Program-made: the position numbers and the translations under genes
DNA from: Capitella teleta
Lineage: Eukaryota > Annelida > Polychaeta > Capitellidae
Reading direction: 5' to 3'
DNA length: 64,000 nucleotides
NCBI GenBank assembly: GCA_000328365.1
Contig: KB301197.1
Span: forward strand, 166,720-230,719
In this document: piece after piece, positions 12,901 to 25,063 of the stretch
Numbering within the stretch: the stretch's first letter is position 1
Layout of the letters: the number at the start of each line of letters is the position of its first letter
The notes under the pieces: generated by a model
What the model was told of the DNA's origin: nothing
The model's database searches: none
The model's input: only the letters and a program-made list of their open reading frames with translations

Positions 12901-15900
12901 CTATCGCGGAGGGGACTGAGGGTTTATAGATACAATTACAAGGCTTCACTGCCCTTGAAGAGCGGCGTTCATGGCGGTGCATGGCCACAGGGGCAGCGGT
13001 GGAGGCAAATCGAGGCATTGTGTGCAGACCAGTGAAATGGAATTACGTCATATCATATTGACACACTCATTGGCTGAGGCATAAGTGCACAGCGGTCACG
13101 TGATGAATACAAGACGCTGCGGCTGGCGACAACACAGGCCGAATGGGTCGCTATACGTCCTCTATTCCAGGCTAATTCAGGTACGTGAGAAACCTCCATA
13201 GCTCGAAGTTCTATTCGTCGAAAGATTCCTGCTGATGAACTTTTCAGCAACTTCGCCATGCGTTACTATTAACACCGTTTCATTCATTACCTCCACAATT
13301 CGAAGCACTTATTAACTCGAAAATGAATTTTCATTTGAAACCAAAGAGAACCTACCCTGGCGAGGATGGCTGCGTCGACATGGTCCGTGGGGGAATAGGT
13401 GTAGGCGAGTTCTTGCTTCTGCAGGAAGAGGGCGTCCTCTGTGAGTTGCAAGCGAACGGGTTGCTTCTGGCCATGGTACTCAGCCACCATCACCCCATGT
13501 TGCTGCTGTAAACAAAACAATTAGCCATTTAACAATGATGGCAGAAAGAGATTGTATCGATAGAAGAAGGGGTGGGGGGAACCCCAGACCAAATTGATCA
13601 CAGAGCCAATAAGAATGTTTTAGCGTTGGAAATGGAAGGAAAGTCACGTGCCGAATCTGCAACGCTGACGTCACCATGTGCCAGGACAAGTGTGGTACAA
13701 GAACAGAACCAGCGTCTGCAAATGTGCGTCCCAAATAGTGAATCCTGCAGATGTAGCATTTGGCTTCCCATATTTGCCACCAAATTTCACGATGGGCAAA
13801 ACTGGACGAAAGAAAAACAGCGACAAAAACAGGGAAGGGTCCCCAGACAGGAAGTCAATGAAACCACGTAGGAATCTATCCAAAAGTCCCGACTTCCGGT
13901 CCTACCCGGGTAGCTGCTCATGAAAGTGAGTGTCGCGTTTCAGGGGTTGTCGATATATGGCGGTGGAGGTCGCGTAAATCAGACATGGCCATTCACAACT
14001 AACGAGGCTGAACTCAGCCATTTATCGCTCAAATGCTTCGATGACCGTTCAAAAGGAAAGCGTGGCTGTGCATCCTGTCTAGGGACAGCGAATCGAAGAA
14101 TAATCTGCTCACGAGGAAGAAGCGGGAAGTGAGCATACGATACATTTAGTAACACATAAACACTTGTTTAGCAAACAGTTGACTAATTTATCGTACGCAT
14201 GTAAATAGTATTGTTATAATAACGTATTATATGCATATTTGTCAGGCAATCAACAATAAAATATACTAAAAATACAATGCAGATTAATAGAGCGGAATGT
14301 CCCGGAGCCATGCATATCGAGATGGGAGTACACCGCTAACCAGTGTTAATCTCACGGATATCCACATTTAAGCTCCAGGTTTCAAGGAATAATATTTGCC
14401 CTTCACAAAACATCTGCTTCAGCCAGATATAGATTTTACACTTGAGATAAAATGCCATGATATTCGATATCAAGTGCACTATAACAATGATTAACCTCAT
14501 CACAACACTACGAGTACGCTATAATTACACCATCGTGACCTCATCGTGACCTTATGGTGAATTTAAAGTTCAAAAACGCATCACCAGCATGGGCAAGAGC
14601 AACAAGTCCCAGCGACATGCTCCGCATATGGAAACTGTAATCGTCTGATGTACGGGGTGCTTATCCACACTGCGGAGGCCCAGTAAAGAACACAGCTGGA
14701 CACAAAATGGACTCACAAGCGAAAGAGTAGCGATAGCTCTGGATTAAACGACCAACACGTACAGACCGAGGAATATCGGTGGAATATCAACAGTAATAAT
14801 TCAAGAAAGAGGCACGCACTGGGCAATGGTGCAAAGTACACACCAATATACATACGGTATATCAATTCGCAAACAAAGAAGAATTCCGCATGAACGGATA
14901 AAAGATCCACGGAGAATTATTATCCCCATAAAGAAAAAAACAAAAAAAACAAAACCAGAATTCGTTGAAGTCGAAGCATTGATGGAGCAGCTGCCACATT
15001 GGTCTTCGTCTACGTCGCGATCGACGGCAGAATTAGGCGCAAAAAGCATCCGTCTCCTTTGAAGCAGAGGTTATCAGCACTGCGCAGCCATCATTCTAAA
15101 CCTCAAAAGATATTACACACGTCGCAAAGAAGTGAAGAATATGCGATGTATACAACACAATCAGGACTGCATACAGTTCATTGGCGGTGCACGCGGTGGC
15201 TGGATGAGAACATTGTGTGTGGGGGGGAAACGTGCTGGGCATTTCTTGTGGCCGTCGAGGGGGGTTGGTAAAGGCTGGATTCATCCTGGCAGGAAATTAT
15301 AAATCGACAATATACACGATGATATCACCCAATAATAACATTATTTGATGCCCCTACTTGACATACTTGTCAATTTCGAAGGTTCATAAAAAGAACCGTC
15401 CGAGATGAATGGAATTGATATTGGCTGATGTCAGAGTGAATCCAATGATGACGGTGGTAGGGAATCGTCGGAGAAGGCTCACTCCCGACACGCTCTGCAT
15501 TGACATTCGAATTAGGCTCTGCGACCATGATGTCCCGAAGGAAATAAGCTGAGTCAGCAAAACCAGGAGCACCACCAATAAATTACCCTTCTTATGGAGC
15601 AGTGACCCTGTTGTATACGTACTGGCCTATCTTTCTTTTCTTTTCTTTTCTTCTGTCTTTTTTTTTTTGGCCGCTGAGATAATCTTCAGTCAGATGGAGT
15701 ATGTTGTATGTGATTAAAATCGTAAATTTTCATGGCACATTTGAAATGACTTCTTATCAATCGAAATATATCACAGGACTAGCAATATCCCAAAAGGGCA
15801 AAGAGCGGATGAGGAAGGGGTAGACGTTGCTCACCCCGCTCACGGAGCATAAAACCTCGAAATTGCTGCGACAACTCCATAGGATACGAACCAAATTGAG

Positions 15901-17908
15901 TTTTTGCCGGCAGAATTGGCTAGCCAATCGTCGATAATAAAAACGCACTTGGAAGAGAGTTTTATCATTGATGGATGGTCGAAGCCTCTCCTCGTGGCGA
16001 TTCAGATGACATCGGCACATATACAGTGCAGCAGCAACAGGAGAAGACGAATCTAGGGAGAGATACGCGAATCCTCCTCGGTGGAGAACCAACAAAATGC
16101 ACCGCAGATGCGCATCATAGGTCATGCACTGCATAGGCGGCTGGCTTATCGCTGTGCTAACTCAGTGGGTTTGAGTCAGTATAAACTGTCGAGTACTTTA
16201 TATACCATAGAGGTTCGTGTAAATCCGGACTCCCATACTTGAACATCGAGGGAATAGCAGCTAATCCCTCCACCCCCCCCCCCTTTTTTTTTTTTTTTTT
16301 AAAGCTGACTCTGCAATCTTTGTTGGGAAATTACAAAGCATTCCTATTGGTGATACACATAAATGAATGAGGCGGGCGCGAAGAGATTTGGATGGGCGAA
16401 TTACACGATATATGAAAATCACAGATTTACAATGGAAACATGTTAGTGTTTCATATAAATATAGATTTTCGCTTTTCCGGCATCCTTTCCTGCAAAGGTC
16501 ACTGACCATCCGAGTGGCCCATGAATTCAGATATACAGATACATTGCACACTGTTTGAATCCCATGCAGCCACAATACACACGCGAATAATTGTTAACAT
16601 GCTGGCGTCAGTGGAACCTCACAACAATCGCTATTTATTCAAGCACACCGAGGGAGGCAGGCATTGTTAGTAAACACGCCAACTTCTGTATCAAACCTCG
16701 TAGCAAAAAAAGGTGTTTTGTAGCAGGCAGGGTGGCGAGGCTTCGCACCGAACATCAAAGCACTGCGTATTATGACTAAGTTGTCTTGCAGCCGACATAC
16801 TTTTGCTCTCAGCTCTAATTCAATAGCCACGTGTTTGGACGTACACAGGGGGATCAGCCCAGCGGTCACGAACTTGGTCATTGGACCCCGTTCGCCCGTG
16901 GGACCCCTGTTCGTTTATAGGAACATCGGGGGCTGTATCGTGCCGCGTTAAGGTCGATGCAATTTGCACAACCCTTGCGAGAAATGCGCTTTCACGTAAT
17001 GCTAACAACTCCAGCAGGGATCGGGGCTCACAATGCTGCTACGGCTACTGCTGCTGTTGCTGCGTGAAATGATGCTTCAACGAACAAGAAAAATCCGGTG
17101 ACGAAACACAAATGCCCTTTCAAATTTATATTTAGCGGTCTGCTCATCTCAGTGTGTGGTAGGAAAAAAAAAAATCCGATGCTCAAAGTACAAGATATTG
17201 CAGTAGTATATAATACATTGTTAATACACAAATTCCGGTACAAAGCATTGTCGAGACAATATTTACACAATAACCCCTCAGAATTCTCTGATAGCTCGAC
17301 TTCTATACGTACCCATCAACAGCTGCGCGGAAAACCATAGTCTTAATAGAACGCTGTCAAATTGAGGTGTGCAATGAGGTGATGTTGAAGGTTTTCACCC
17401 AAAGTTCAGAGCATTGTATTAAAAGCACAACAGATGCAAATCTGTTTGTTTTGCTATGCTCAGTTGCTGCCAGCCCACGTCACTACTCGGCTGGCCTTGT
17501 GCTTGCGAAGAACACCTCAGAAAACTTCGCCATACTTAATTGAGCGCACGTTTATTGGGCAAGAGACCTGACATATATGCGGGTTGCCTTTACGCTTGTT
17601 CGGCAGGCTTAGAATAGCTTATTCGTTAACTACTGTACATTACAAGCATCCGCTTTGCTCTTTTTGTGTTTATATTATACTATACTATATTATATATTAT
17701 ATTATATACTCACTGGTTTGTGCAGCATGAGACTTAACGCTTTAATGTCACTGATGATCATTGAGTTGTTGAGGTCGTTATTACGTTGGTCAACTTGACC
17801 AGTGTTCTCCTCGTGGATGACCAGCTCTGGGTGCGACATCTGAGAGTCGGTGGACATGGGTGACAAATCCAGCGATCCGTCCGAGGAAACACTTCCCAAT
17901 AGCTCCAT
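6968..17908 (-). CDS. SNTG: Gamma-syntrophin (PH-PDZ-PH-SU adaptor)
   Basis: A cytoplasmic membrane-associated adaptor of the dystrophin complex: the PDZ domain binds signalling partners and the C-terminal SU region binds dystrophin or dystrobrevin. Exons in coding order: 17908-17714, 13505-13356, 12526-12412, 8945-8902, 8558-8435, 8320-8250, 8209-7937, 7883-7641, 7586-7434, 7376-7284, 7230-7123, 7069-6968. All phases agree and give 556 residues; human SNTG1 and SNTG2 have 517 and 539. The PDZ domain (about 116-200) has the carboxylate-binding loop GLGLSVKGG. It splits from the flanking PH halves as in all syntrophins. The WSYKFSQL and SSSDDG motifs and the final SAKLALVDP match the gamma group rather than alpha/beta. 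The first exon encodes about 65 acidic residues with no counterpart I recognise in the short human N-terminus. An in-frame ATG at 17971 is an alternative start. Intron 1 (4.2 kb) and intron 3 (3.5 kb) are large; the 3' half is compact. Confidence 0.92.
8946..12411 (-). other. Syntrophin intron 3, with CpG-rich patch and a MITE
   Basis: This long intron holds a CpG-rich stretch around 9800-10180, with an open frame on the minus strand (10243-9797) and a purine-rich run at about 10110-10146. It also holds a C-run near 9679, a G-run near 10471 and the inverted-repeat element at 10812-11079. The base at 11996 is an unresolved N within a G-run. No further syntrophin exon was needed or seen. Confidence 0.55.
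10812..11079. mobile_element. Short inverted-repeat transposon (MITE)
   Basis: The arms 10812-10854 and 11037-11079 are 43-nt reverse complements with one mismatch. They begin CGTGTTTTTCTTCTCGAACC. The 268-bp element has no coding capacity and lies in syntrophin intron 3. The near-perfect arms suggest a recent insertion. The superfamily is not assigned because no clear target duplication is seen. Confidence 0.75.
13506..17713 (-). other. Syntrophin intron 1, no gene recognised
   Basis: A 4.2-kb intron with low-complexity AT tracts, including a TATATTATA-type run at about 17670-17705, a C/T homopolymer junction at 16266-16300 and a TTTTC repeat near 15635. No open frame resembling a protein family was found. 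Confidence 0.5.
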
Positions 17909-17999
17909 ATTGAACAGCGTCCGCGGGATGTTTATAATTAGAATTTTATCAGTTCTTATCTGCGAAATCACTTAAAAACACGAGCGTGCAACTCGACGA

Positions 18000-20900
18000 G
18001 CAGCAGAAGCTTGAATAAGCTTGCTTCTTCTTATCGATAAAAAAACTCGCACATCCGCTGAAATTAGTCTCCAATTTGACCTCAAAGAGTTCAACAGCAC
18101 TCAAAACAATATTTTTTTGGGGGGGCCGATTCTCGTTTTAAATGAAATCCCCGTGGCGCAATCATAAGGAAAGTCCTAGCGCGCGTTCCAATTGTTGAAC
18201 TGACGATTCCATCACGGAGAGTGTGTACAGGTCACGTGACGTCTCAGGAATTGGATCAGGTCACGACCAGTGAGGAGATATCCAGAAGAGCTGATGAGAG
18301 ATTAGAGGTGTGAACCGCATCGGCACACACTACAGAAGGGCGCTGGTGCAAAGTGTGGCGAAGAAAGCCAGCAACGATGACGCGTTGTTGCGCTGTTCTG
18401 CGGCGGGCGGTCGGCAGTTACAAGGGTTTTTGACGGTATGCGCTATCTTTGTACCCGCCCAGCGCAGCCCTTCGATCAGCGTGGCCCTTGCAGAGATCGC
18501 GACAAGATGAAAGGAGACTCAGGGTTCAATCAAAACCAAAATGAGGAAGCACGACCTGCCATTAAAACACCCGGGAAAATATCAAGAAAAACGACACGCA
18601 GAAATCCCAATAGCGCAGCGGGTAAGTGGCGCGAAATCCCAGTCGGATCAACCGCACTGCTCTTTCATGCAACGAAACCCGTTGCAACGATATAAAGCCA
18701 AATGCTTCAAGCATTCGAAGGCGACTCTTCGTGCTTCTCTCCTCTGCAATAAATTCGCGAGGGGAGATGGATGGGCGCGGCTTCAAATCGAACTGCAGCC
18801 GCGGCAGTGGCACGAATTCAAACTTAGATGGTAATCTGCGCTGATGAGAATGGATGGTGCGTCGCAATGGTATTAGGAATGGCTGCGCTGTGTCGTGGGT
18901 TGTGACGGCGCCGTGCAGCCAATGGCTGCCTTCATTCTGTTTATGGTCACAGCTGACCACTGCCTTGGACTGATTGCAAGACAGAATATACATGCCCGGA
19001 GCATCGCTCACTTACCTCAAACACAGAAACAATGCCATGCTTCAAAATCAACATGTTTCAATTACATGTATAGGCTACTATACCACACAACAGCGATTCA
19101 GTGATGTCTCCCCGAGAGAGATCGCAATTGAGATGTAATCTAGCGAGGGCATCAATTAAACACACATATCTACCAAGACCTCTTCCTTTTTTTTCACGCC
19201 CGTACGATAAGCCAACACTTGAGCAATTCAGAAAAGCCGATAATTTGTTTGATTACAATAGATTAATCTGAGTATCAGACTATAGTGATTAAAAAGAAGA
19301 ATACTAACTAATCTTTACTATAAAACCGTAAGTGGGACAGAAACAATTACGCATGCTATTTGGCTGCGTTTCCTTGGTTACCGAGTAATTTAATTGAATC
19401 ACCTGCACCCAGTGTGGCCAGGTGTTACGGCATTACAATATAATTTACAACACAGGCGACCAGATTCCGCAACCCATACACGTTGTGATCAGCCGTATCA
19501 CGTCATCATTTGGGCCACGTGTGATGAATACGCAAACCGGTGATAGCTGATACAGAGCGGCGCGTGAAAACTCGCATCGAGACCAGCATCACGGCTACTG
19601 CGTACACATGGAGCTAACATTCTATAGCTAATGTAATTATAGGGTTCAAAGACCGTTAACCACCAGGGTTTGTTTTTAGCCTCCGTGGACGAAAAGCCAA
19701 GTGAAAACCGAAACGAAAATGCAACGAGTGTCCCCATAGGCGGCGGGCGAATTCTGCGAGCAGCCAGCATTGAATTGCGTTGATTACACGCAGTGATTTA
19801 GCGCGTCGTAAGGAAAATCTTCGCGAGGAATCAACGTCGCCTTCCATTCACTGAGTAAATGGAGCTCTGCCGAATAAGGATGCGTCCACAACGATTAACA
19901 TTCGGCCGAAAGAAAAGATTGAAGCGCAAGCGCAATAACAGGCTCTGCTGAAGCGAATGGCATGGACCATTGCGTCGGGTGCTGCCGCCACTTCCAGGAA
20001 AGGCATGGTGAACGACAAAGGCATTGAAACAATATAGATCACTTCCTTCGCTCCAGTGCATAGATCCCTTTGTCTTGTGTCTATATCCATAACGTCATCT
20101 CTGCGACCTCTGTCATAACAATAGTCCTTTAACGTCGAGGTTTCTCACTAGTTTGTGGGACTTTCAATGAACCACAAGAACTGATTTCCGCAGATGATAT
20201 CAATATATTACACCGCTGCTGTTAGCTAGATATAACAGCAAGAGCTGTGCAGTATACATTGTATAGAACTCTAGATCCATTGAGAGAAACTTCCCCTTAT
20301 ATTATTACGGTAAACGATCGTGATGTGTTTACGGGACATTCAAGAACGCGGGTTACCGGGGAAGGGGGGGGGGGGAACCGCCAGGGGAGGCAACACATCG
20401 CCCAGCCAATGAAGCAGGGCGGCCGGAGATACAGGTGAGAAACGCGATCAAACGCAACAGGTGAAGCCGATTATTCCACGAGTGATCCAGACGGATTTCA
20501 GGAGACATCTGGAGAGCGCATGCGCAGGCAGCTGAGGGAGATTAGAGGCACGAAAGCCGTCGGAAGAGTAACGCCGCCAAAGCCCCGAAAACAATAAGAA
20601 TCGGCTCGTTAGGTTTTTGCGCGCGAAAGATTTACGGGAGGATCAAGCGAATTGGGTTGAAGGGGGAGGGGGGGGGGGGGGGGCAGCGTGCGGACCAGTT
20701 AACACGTGCGATATGGATTCAATATCAAAGCGATTAACACCGAAAATACCACTCCCTTATTCTGTATACAATAGTGGATTGCAAACCTAATTATTCTGAA
20801 GCAACATTCCAACATTATGTGTTATATTATTTAATAATTATATTTTTGGGTGGCCGGACAGTCATTCTGGGTTAACTCTTGCGGGGCGTTATCTTTGGGG

Positions 20901-23085
20901 GTCATTTGCATGAATGGCCTCTGGACATCATGAATCGCAAATTTCCCAATCCTACATTCCCAGTGGAGATACCAAATATACCGTATATGCATCATAGCAT
21001 CCATCTTTGGTATAAGAGAAACATCGGAGACGTACATGATGACAGAAGACGCTCGCATTGGACACTTTTGAGCAATGTTTCCCATCGAAATAATCCCATT
21101 GCGAGGTTATAAACGTCGCGGGCCACGACGCAGCTTACGACTGGCCTCCAGCCCCTGTTATGCAATAAAAGTCATCGTCGATTGAGGCTCAGCATTGCAG
21201 GCGCATTCAGCTGGGCCGTTAATGCCAAAACGATGCGAGCATCAGATCTTATGTATGTCCAGTCGTCCGGTCATGGCGGAAGACAGCGCTGGTCAAAATC
21301 AAACCTCCTCGGACAATGTAAAATGAGGTCAAGATAAAATTACATGTATATAGAACATCATTCACCCCGTCAAAGAATATGCTCTTTTTTTTTAAAAAAC
21401 CAATTTATTGAAGCGCGAACTGTGATGAATTCCAATTTGGCCCTTGGTCCGCTGGCCATTTCTATTTATAATAATTATCCAAGCGGAATACCCGGCATCC
21501 AGGCAAGCGTTGCAGCATTTCCGCTGCTTACACAGCCCCGCTTCCCCTACGCAATACGTATTCATTAGTCTTGAGTAATTAACTCAGGTGTTGACGTTGT
21601 ACGGACGAAAATATATTACCCCCCAAAAAAAGTTTTGTAGAAAGCAGCCTATTTATAACCATCGTGTTTTTTTATGTCTTTTGTGTTTTTTGTGTTTTTT
21701 TGTGTTTTTTTTCACACCACGGAGAAAGACCCTTTGTCTAGAATCTAGACTGGGGAGTATACTTGGACGAATCAATAGATTCAATACACAAAGAAGAAGA
21801 AAGTATCAAGAGAGACGAGACAGCCATGCAAATGTCAAACGAAGAAACCCATTCATTCGGCCCAAAGGGAAATAAGCTTCCTTCTTCCCAAGTAAAGAAG
21901 AAGGGGATGAGGCATTGGGAGGAAGACAAACGAGCCGTTTGAATTACACGTAGGCAGCTCATCAACTGACAAATGTCATTTCGCCAAACGCCGACTTGAA
22001 CCCTGATTTAGAGACCAATCTGTGGACTCGACATTGTTACATAATATATAGCATTCGGGATGAGAGGGTCATTGTCCGGTTGGCATGCAGTCTCAGACCT
22101 CCTCGGCTTGATCACTGCAATGCAAATCATTTAATCAATAGTGCAGTCCGACCGGACGACTGCCACTGCTGCTGCAAGGGAATGGCTCAATTGACGTCTT
22201 GACACTAGTTAAAAGCCACGTGTTTAAGCTGGAATATGCACGGGTCTTAAAACAACCGTGATTGACAGGTCCACTGCTTACCTCTGATGCCTAGACGGCA
22301 TGGAATGAGGTCGTTGGCTTAACTGCAGTTGCTAAACAACAATATTATGCAATAGAAGAAACCGACAATGCATCGTAAACAAGACAGGATATTATTATCA
22401 CGATACACGAGAAATGGCCGCACTAATGCGTCATAAAATTCAAGAATGTGGGAATATTGTGAAACGGGTGCATATTTCATGATTAATATGTCATCCCTGG
22501 GAATGATGCATGAGGCTTTCACGGTTTTATGTTCCAATTTCCATATAAACATTTTACGCCAATATACGGATCACTATTATGCGTACATGTGTAACAATTC
22601 AACCAACCAATATTTCATTCACGTTCCAGATTATAAGACAACTTCACTGCTGGTCATTGTTACCTCAGGTACAATGAATGATGAAGTATTGAGGGGTGGA
22701 TCAAGGCAGAGTGCAGTCTGCTCTTGTTGCTCTCTGCTAAGAGGCTTTGATTGGCTTTTATTTCTCCCAGAAGCCAATTCTCGAATGTTCTAACAGCCTC
22801 AACAAAACAGAGATGCTTTTGATCAAATCCAAAAGAGGTGTTTCCTTCGATACATTGTACTCTTGGATTGCAATAAGATAAAATAAGATTGAATGTATGA
22901 ACTTTAATAGGCAGCCAAGGTCAAAAGATTAGCAAGGTACACATACTAAGCACGTCAATAAATGACCAGCTATGGCAATTTACTAGCATATAGCACATAA
23001 GAATACGAAGAATTGAAACCGTCAAACGAAGGATTCTTCCAAATTATTACATGATAACAAATAATAAAAAATCACTCCTTCCACA
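18000..23085. other. Intergenic stretch upstream of syntrophin
   Basis: About 5 kb between the syntrophin first exon and the minisatellite. It holds G-runs at about 20365-20375 and 20661-20683 and a TTTTTTGTG-type repeat at about 21665-21712. Open frames here are short, lack family motifs and are not bounded by good splice sites. It probably contains the syntrophin promoter and possible 5' non-coding exons. Confidence 0.5.
18233..18243. promoter_or_regulatory. Overlapping E-box and CRE-like site upstream of syntrophin
   Basis: CACGTGACGTC merges a CACGTG E-box with a TGACGT half-CRE about 325 nt upstream of the syntrophin start codon, in a CpG-containing stretch. The position fits a proximal promoter, but such short motifs arise by chance, so this is only a candidate. 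Confidence 0.25.
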
Positions 23086-23439
23086 GGATGGAAGCAATGC
23101 ATTTAAAACATGTCACTGAAGGATTTATTTTTTCTACAAACCAAGCTGTGTTTACTCTTCAAAAGTTTGGAATATGGAACATGAACGTTTTTATTATGAG
23201 CAATATAAAATTTCTTCAACACATGGAAGAGATTTCAACAGAAAAGCTCGCTAGAAAAAAAAAGCGGAAGTGTGCATTTGACACATTAAAAACCAGCATG
23301 AGAATGTTGTCTTTCTCACCATCCCATCTAACTCTTAGTTGCTCCTCTTCACAACGACACCAGCTGCTCATCCAATTCTTATTCTTCTCTCATCCTCATC
23401 AAACACAGTCACCTCATCCCTTCCTCGATCATCTTCTCG

Positions 23440-23945
23440 TCCTTCCAGACACTCCACCTCTCTCTTCTCAACTTTCCAATCATCTCCTCCCTCAAGTAAA
23501 AAAAAATCTCCTTTACTTCTCAATCATCTCATCCCAATCATTTCCTCCACATCACAATCAAATATCCCCTCTCCCCAATCATTTCTTCCTCTTCACAATC
23601 ATCTCTCCCCTCTTCCCAATCATTTCCTCCTCTTCACAAGCAAATATTCCTCTCCCCAATCATTACCTCGTATTCACAATCATCTTTCCACTCTTCCCAA
23701 TCCTTTCCTCCTCTTCACAATCATCTCTCCCCTCCTCCCAATCATTTATTCCTCTTCACAGGAATCTCTCCCCTCTTCCCAATCATTTCCTCCTCTTCAC
23801 AATAATCTCTCCGCTCTGCCCAATCATTTCCTCCTCTTCGCAATAAAAAATTCCATCCTCCCAATTATTTCCTCCTCTTCACAATCATCTCTCCCCTCTT
23901 CCCAATCATTTCCTCCTTTTCACAATCAAAAATTTCCTCTTTGAT
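23440..23945. repeat. Pyrimidine-rich minisatellite, period about 41 bp
   Basis: A run of about a dozen degenerate units resembling CCTCCTCTTCACAATCATCT followed by CTCCCCTCTTCCCAATCATTT. Units differ by substitutions and small indels. The plus strand is almost free of G. The open frames across it (serine, proline and leucine rich) arise from the repeat and are not believed to be genes. Confidence 0.8.
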
Positions 23946-25063
23946 CATCTCTCTGAATTTGATCACTAGACCCTAAGTTTATACATAACGGTGACCAAAT
24001 CAGGATAGACCTGCCCAAACAAAAACATATATGTAGCTGAGTCGGACTGTCATTCTGTGATTGTCTGGTACCTGACTACAAAAGTAAGTACCGCAGACTT
24101 CTGCCAATACGCCATAAGCCGTACGCACCCATTTATGAGTCAATCGATCGTATTAGATTATTATTAGTATTATAACAATAGACGACTTATTAAGATCTTC
24201 GACGTCCAGGACTGCAGGAGCAATATCATGCGATTTAGGCAATAAACAATAAAAACACAATCACACAATTAATAGAACCAGATATATACTGTCAGTAAAT
24301 ATGAGTTAATCGTTAACTAATCATACAAAATATTGATCATTATCCAGACTCACTCTCACTCTGATCTAAAGTGATACATGTAGTCACTGCTCATGTACAT
24401 AGTTGATCATGATAGATGATAGACCCATTCTAATAGATGCATTCTGATTCTGACATGTCAAATAGTGAAATTCTCAAATGTAGCGAAATGTTGCATGATA
24501 GTCATCAATTGAAGCAGATTCAGAATTGCTGATCGGTTAAATTGGGATATTATTAGAGCTCACCCCACTCATAATTCATCGGAATATCACAGCTTTTTCA
24601 GTGCAAAACTTCTTGTGTTTCGCTTGCCGCATGCAGAAAGTACAATATCAACATTGGAAGTTTCCCGTGGAGGATGAAAAATCGACGGAAGCGATTGTAA
24701 ACGAAACTTTGATCACATTTTAACAACCATTTTGTGTCCAAGTCAAGTATGACTTGTATTTTGCTTGTTTGTGCAATGGACGCCACTTTTACAGTATCAA
24801 TAAACTCATTTGTTTAATATCAATTCGATTCGTTTAATTAATAATGAAATTAAATGTTGAAAGGTTTCCGTGTAGGCGTCACATGATTGATATATTTAGA
24901 AACAAAATGGCGGTCTGCAGAAATTCCGTCTCGTCTCTTCACAAAATACAGCTTCCTGTTTTGGTTAGCAACGAGCCGGAGCCCAAGCAACAGTAAGGTC
25001 TCTGTTAGGGGTGAAGATCGTTAGAATATCTTAATTAAACAAGAGATCAGAAACATCAGCACC
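23946..25063. other. Flank upstream of EFHC1
   Basis: AT-rich DNA with no recognised gene. The last 100-150 nt before the EFHC1 ATG are less AT-rich and should contain its promoter. A weak RFX-like site (GTTTTGGTTAGCAAC) is at 24958-24972. Confidence 0.4.

Noticed and set aside
23088-23944. Two long plus-strand open frames (252 and 201 codons)
   Set aside because: They run through the pyrimidine minisatellite in two frames and are serine/proline/leucine low complexity. They are a by-product of G-free repeats.
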